DNA from: Flavobacteriales bacterium
Lineage (GTDB): Bacteria; Bacteroidota; Bacteroidia; Flavobacteriales_E; Vicingaceae
DNA: 64,000 nt
Assembly: GCA_015075325.1 (NCBI GenBank)
Contig: JABTUP010000007.1
Location: forward strand, 1-64,000
Direction of reading: 5' to 3'
Part shown: positions 60,975 through 64,000 of the stretch, in pieces
Layout: every line of letters begins with the position of its first letter
Position numbering within the stretch: position 1 is the first letter of the stretch
Notes under the pieces: generated by a model
Told to the model about the DNA's origin: nothing
Seen by the model: only the letters and a program-made list of their open reading frames with translations
The model's database searches: none
Translations under genes and position numbers: made by a program

Positions 60975-62222
60975 ATGGAAACAATGGTAAAAGAAAAATT
61001 AAACTCACAACAGCTAATTGATTTAGAAAACAAATATGGTGCTCACAATTACCACCCACTTCCTGTTGTGTTAGCAAAAGGCGAAGGTGTTTATGTTTGG
61101 GATGTTGAAGGCAAAAAATATTACGATTTTTTATCGGCTTATTCGGCAGTAAATCAAGGACACAGCCATCCAAAAATTCTTAAAGCCTTGGTTGACCAAG
61201 CTAGTACATTAGCATTAACGTCGCGAGCTTTTTACAACAATGTGTTGGGAGTTTATGAAAAATATGTAACCGAATATTTTGGCTACGACAAAGTATTGCC
61301 CATGAACAGTGGGGCAGAAGCAGTAGAAACTGCTTTAAAAATTACCAGAAAATGGGCTTACGAGGTGAAAGGAATTGACGAAAACGAAGCAAAAATTATT
61401 GTTTGCGAAGGTAACTTTCATGGACGAACCACTACCATTGTTTCGTTTAGTAGCGACCCAACTTCTTACACTAATTTTGGTCCCTATACACCTGGTTTTA
61501 TTAAAATTCCTTACAACGATATTGATGCTCTAGAACAAGCTTTAAAAGACGATAATGTTGCTGGTTTTTTGGTTGAACCAATACAAGGTGAGGCAGGAGT
61601 TTATGTGCCAAACGATGGTTATTTAGAAGAAGCTTACGAACTGTGTAAAGCAGCAGGAGTGTTGTTTGTGGCTGACGAAGTTCAAACAGGTATTGCTCGT
61701 ACAGGACAACTACTAGCTTGCGACCACGAAAATGTAGTGCCAGATGTTTTGATTTTAGGAAAAGCTTTGTCGGGAGGGGTTTATCCAGTTTCGGCAGTTT
61801 TAGCTAACGATAACATCATGAACGTAATTAAACCAGGTGAACACGGTTCTACGTTTGGAGGAAACCCTATTGCTGCTAAAGTTGCTATAGCTGCTTTAGA
61901 AGTGATAAAAGACGAAAAATTAGCCGAAAATGCTCAAGTTTTAGGCGAATTGTTCCGTTCGGAAATACAAAAATTGGTTGACCAATCTCCTTTGGTGAAA
62001 TTGGTTAGAGGAAAAGGATTGTTAAACGCTATTGTAATTAACGATACCGAAGACAGCTCAACGGCTTGGGATATTTGTATTAAATTACGAGATAACGGTT
62101 TGTTGGCAAAACCAACGCATGGTAACATCATCCGTTTTGCACCACCATTGGTAATGAACAAAGAACAGCTTTTGGATTGTGTTGCCATCATCAAAAAAAC
62201 CATTTTAGAGTTTAAAAAATAA
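60975..62222 (+). CDS. rocD: Ornithine aminotransferase RocD
   Basis: A 415-residue class III PLP aminotransferase that turns ornithine into glutamate-5-semialdehyde. The ATG at 60975 ([11 protein letters not shown]) follows the long leader; an earlier codon at 60945 is less likely. Marks of the family are [59 protein letters not shown], the cofactor Asp in [16 protein letters not shown] and the Schiff-base Lys in [15 protein letters not shown] strong terminator follows. Confidence 0.95.
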   Translation: METMVKEKLNSQQLIDLENKYGAHNYHPLPVVLAKGEGVYVWDVEGKKYYDFLSAYSAVNQGHSHPKILKALVDQASTLALTSRAFYNNVLGVYEKYVTEYFGYDKVLPMNSGAEAVETALKITRKWAYEVKGIDENEAKIIVCEGNFHGRTTTIVSFSSDPTSYTNFGPYTPGFIKIPYNDIDALEQALKDDNVAGFLVEPIQGEAGVYVPNDGYLEEAYELCKAAGVLFVADEVQTGIARTGQLLACDHENVVPDVLILGKALSGGVYPVSAVLANDNIMNVIKPGEHGSTFGGNPIAAKVAIAALEVIKDEKLAENAQVLGELFRSEIQKLVDQSPLVKLVRGKGLLNAIVINDTEDSSTAWDICIKLRDNGLLAKPTHGNIIRFAPPLVMNKEQLLDCVAIIKKTILEFKK

Positions 62223-62244
62223 AAATAGTTTAATTGGATATTAT

Positions 62245-62277
62245 AGAAGCCAAGCTTTTTTAAAAAGCTTGGCTTCT
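62245..62277. terminator. Terminator after rocD
   Basis: AGAAGCCAAGCTTTTT / AAAAAGCTTGGCTTCT, 16-bp stem, followed by TATTTTTTTT, 22 nt after the rocD stop. Confidence 0.9.
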
Positions 62278-62387
62278 TATTTTTTTTGATTCCTAAATAT
62301 TCATCCTTCGTTCATGCAAAATTTATGTCTAATTCACGTTAATTAGTCTAATTTTACTTCTTTAACAGTTTTAAATTCATTTTTCGA

Positions 62388-62843
62388 GTGGAAGAAAATA
62401 TAAAATTAAAATTGCATCAACAGGCTATTGAAATGGCAAACAAACGAGTTGATGAATTGAAAGTAGCTTTAGTAGATGTGCAAGATGCTGCAAATAATGA
62501 AACCAAAAGTACTGCTGGAGATAAGCACGAAACAGCTAAAGCAATGGCTCAGTTGGAAACTGAAAAGTTGAGCATTCAATTAAACGAAGCAATAAAAATA
62601 ATTCAGACCTTGTCGCAAATAAACCCAATATTAAGGTTTAATAAAGCAAATTTGGGTAGTTTGGTTTTTACCAACAAAGGAAATTTTTATTTATCGGTAA
62701 GCTTAGGTAAACTGTTGCTCGATAATGAAACTTATATTCTAATTTCAACATCATCACCAATTGGTAAATTGCTTCAAACAACAAAAGAGAAGGAAAACTT
62801 CTCTTTTAATGGTATTGAATATGTGATTGAAAAAATATTATAA
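62388..62843 (+). CDS. GreA/GreB-like protein of unknown detailed role
   Basis: A 151-residue protein starting at GTG 62388. The N-terminal 75 residues form a helical hairpin (KRVDELKVALVDVQDAANNE, TAGDKHETAKAMAQLETEKL), reminiscent of the GreA coiled coil that enters the RNA polymerase secondary channel. The C-terminus is a small beta-rich FKBP-like domain (LGSLVFTNKGNFYLSVSLGK, SSPIGKLLQTTKEKENF). Acidic tip residues are present but differ from GreA. A polymerase-binding role is inference. Confidence 0.7.
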   Translation: MEENIKLKLHQQAIEMANKRVDELKVALVDVQDAANNETKSTAGDKHETAKAMAQLETEKLSIQLNEAIKIIQTLSQINPILRFNKANLGSLVFTNKGNFYLSVSLGKLLLDNETYILISTSSPIGKLLQTTKEKENFSFNGIEYVIEKIL

Positions 62844-62879
62844 TCTATATCAATGGTTCATTAATCAATCTATAACAAC

Positions 62880-64000
62880 TTATTTGCTCAAAATTTTAAA
62901 TTCTGTTCTTCGGTTTTGTTGATGAGCATCTTCTTTTTCGTCTTCAAATTTCAATTTCGCAATTTCAGCATCAGTAATAATTAGTTTTTGCTCACCATAA
63001 CCTTTAGAAACCAAACGGTCGGTTGCGATACCAGCTTTTATCAAATAATCAACACACGATTGGGCTCTTTTTTGCGACAAATCTTCGTTGTATTTGTCAC
63101 CTCCACGAGAATCGGTATGTGCCGAAAGTTCAATTTTAATGGTTGGGTTTTCTAGTAACAATTTGGCTAAACGATCCAATTCATTTTTTGATGCATCACG
63201 TAAGGTTGCTTTGTTGTAATCGTAAAAAATGTTTTTTAATACAATGGTACTTCCAACTTCCACTTTTTGTAAGTCGATGTTTTTTTCAACTTCCTGGTAG
63301 GCAGCAGTTTCGGGTATATCGAAGTTTTCGGAATGGAATAAATAACCATCAGCACGAACAATTAAACCATAGTTTTTACCAGAAGGTAACGATACCAAAT
63401 ATTTACCTGTGGTAGCATTCGATTCAAATTTTGCCAGTGTTTTGTTTTCTTCCACATCAATCAATTCAATGTCAGAATATAAAGGTTTTAAGGTTTTTGC
63501 ATCACGTACAACTCCTTTTAAAATGGTAATTCGTTTGGTTGCAGCATCAACTTGTTTTTCAACTATTTTTTCGCGAACAGGCTCAGTAATATTTGCCAGT
63601 AAGTTATCTTCGGCACTCAACTGAACTGGTTTTTCTGGTCCTAAAAAAGTAATCATGTAAATATCTTTTTCACCAAAGCCATCTGCTTTAAATGATGAGT
63701 AGTAACCTCTTCTACCACTTGCATTAATTACAAAAAACACATCATCATCAACTGAGTTGATTGGGTACCCAATGTTTTCTGGTTTGCCCCAAGTAACGCC
63801 ATCATCTTGTAATTTCGACATAAAAATATCGTAACCACCCATGGTTTCGTGTCCTTGCGAACTAAAATACAATGTTTTACCGTCGGGGTGAATTACCACA
63901 CTTTCTTCATTGTATTTGGTATTTATAGTTGGACCAACATTTACAGCAACTCCCCATTCTTTTTTAACATCATCCCACTTGGTGAAGTAAATATCATGTT
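62880..64000 (-). CDS. OmpA-family protein with PD40 repeats, cut by the right window edge
   Basis: The frame is open to the window end; the visible part is 373 residues and lacks the N-terminus. It begins with PD40/WD40-like blades (TLYFSSQGHETMGGYDIFMS), then a carboxypeptidase-regulatory-like beta domain. The C-terminal OmpA domain (about the last 110 residues) has the peptidoglycan-binding stretch IELSAHTDSRGGDKYNEDLS, then QKRAQSCVDYLIKAGI and GYGEQKLI. It should anchor the outer membrane to the cell wall. The front part resembles the protein at 31286-32827. In Bacteroidota such proteins include PorE and other gliding/T9SS-associated factors; no specific assignment is made. Confidence 0.9.
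   Translation of the reverse strand, partial: HDIYFTKWDDVKKEWGVAVNVGPTINTKYNEESVVIHPDGKTLYFSSQGHETMGGYDIFMSKLQDDGVTWGKPENIGYPINSVDDDVFFVINASGRRGYYSSFKADGFGEKDIYMITFLGPEKPVQLSAEDNLLANITEPVREKIVEKQVDAATKRITILKGVVRDAKTLKPLYSDIELIDVEENKTLAKFESNATTGKYLVSLPSGKNYGLIVRADGYLFHSENFDIPETAAYQEVEKNIDLQKVEVGSTIVLKNIFYDYNKATLRDASKNELDRLAKLLLENPTIKIELSAHTDSRGGDKYNEDLSQKRAQSCVDYLIKAGIATDRLVSKGYGEQKLIITDAEIAKLKFEDEKEDAHQQNRRTEFKILSK

Noticed and set aside
1-64000. Defence island or prophage
   Set aside because: Apart from one IS element, a lone DUF559 gene and an orphan XRE regulator, no restriction, CRISPR-associated, integrase or phage structural gene was found.

Overview
The window is AT-rich chromosomal DNA from a Bacteroidota bacterium, most likely a member of Flavobacteriales or close to it. 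The support is: many promoters of the Bacteroidota form TAnnTTTG; two large secreted proteins with C-terminal type IX secretion (T9SS) sorting domains; the gene block bamD-rpoZ-coaBC-DUF4835-recN; a bacillithiol deacetylase gene (bshB1); a flavobacterial-style zeaxanthin operon; and several Bacteroidota-only families. No rRNA, tRNA or CRISPR array was seen. Most genes are housekeeping, in short operons on both strands.

Layout. 1-622: a cut-off minus-strand gene and a divergent XRE-type regulator with an apparent frameshift. 711-5632: bamD, rpoZ, coaBC, DUF4835 and recN in one tight operon. 5663-11370: a tiny lipoprotein, fabI, a TMTC-like membrane/TPR protein, a TPR-SpoIIE phosphatase and a RidA protein. 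11376-16503: an LTA-synthase-like sulfatase-fold enzyme, a PAP2 phosphatase, and a DtxR/MntR regulator coupled to a ZIP transporter behind a candidate operator. 16650-23418: an aminotransferase, a DUF1573 protein, a beta-CASP nuclease, bshB1, a SanA-like protein and a UbiA prenyltransferase.

23689-31283 is the carotenoid region. A CarH-like B12-binding MerR regulator precedes crtI-crtB-idi-crtZ-crtYcd, which would carry GGPP through phytoene, lycopene and beta-carotene to zeaxanthin (no GGPP synthase gene is in the window). The crtI promoter carries a perfect 12-bp inverted repeat. Half of it recurs at exactly the same distance from the -7 element of the regulator's own promoter. A complete 1530-bp IS1595-type element with 27-bp perfect terminal repeats, an 8-bp target duplication and a small membrane-protein passenger gene sits in the last codons of crtB and splits the operon.

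31286-47870: a TPR/PD40 protein, the diadenylate cyclase cdaA, a DASS anion transporter, a DUF3127 protein, two secreted proteins of unknown role, an acyl-CoA carboxylase beta subunit, SixA, YaaA, a nitronate monooxygenase, and the minus-strand operon cca-pRiA4b-miaA-DUF4870-lpxD. 47940-58628: a repeat-rich T9SS protein broken by a 4-bp deletion, tsaC/sua5 with a LytTR two-component pair, and an FG-GAP T9SS protein. 58683-64000: rlmD, a DUF559 endonuclease gene bracketed by three copies of a structured palindromic repeat, ornithine aminotransferase, a GreA/B-like protein and a cut-off OmpA-family PD40 protein.

The observations that most deserve follow-up are the inferred CarH light/B12 switch with its shared operator motif, the IS1595 insertion that rewrote the end of crtB, and the DUF559-repeat module, where compensatory changes preserve a hairpin stem.
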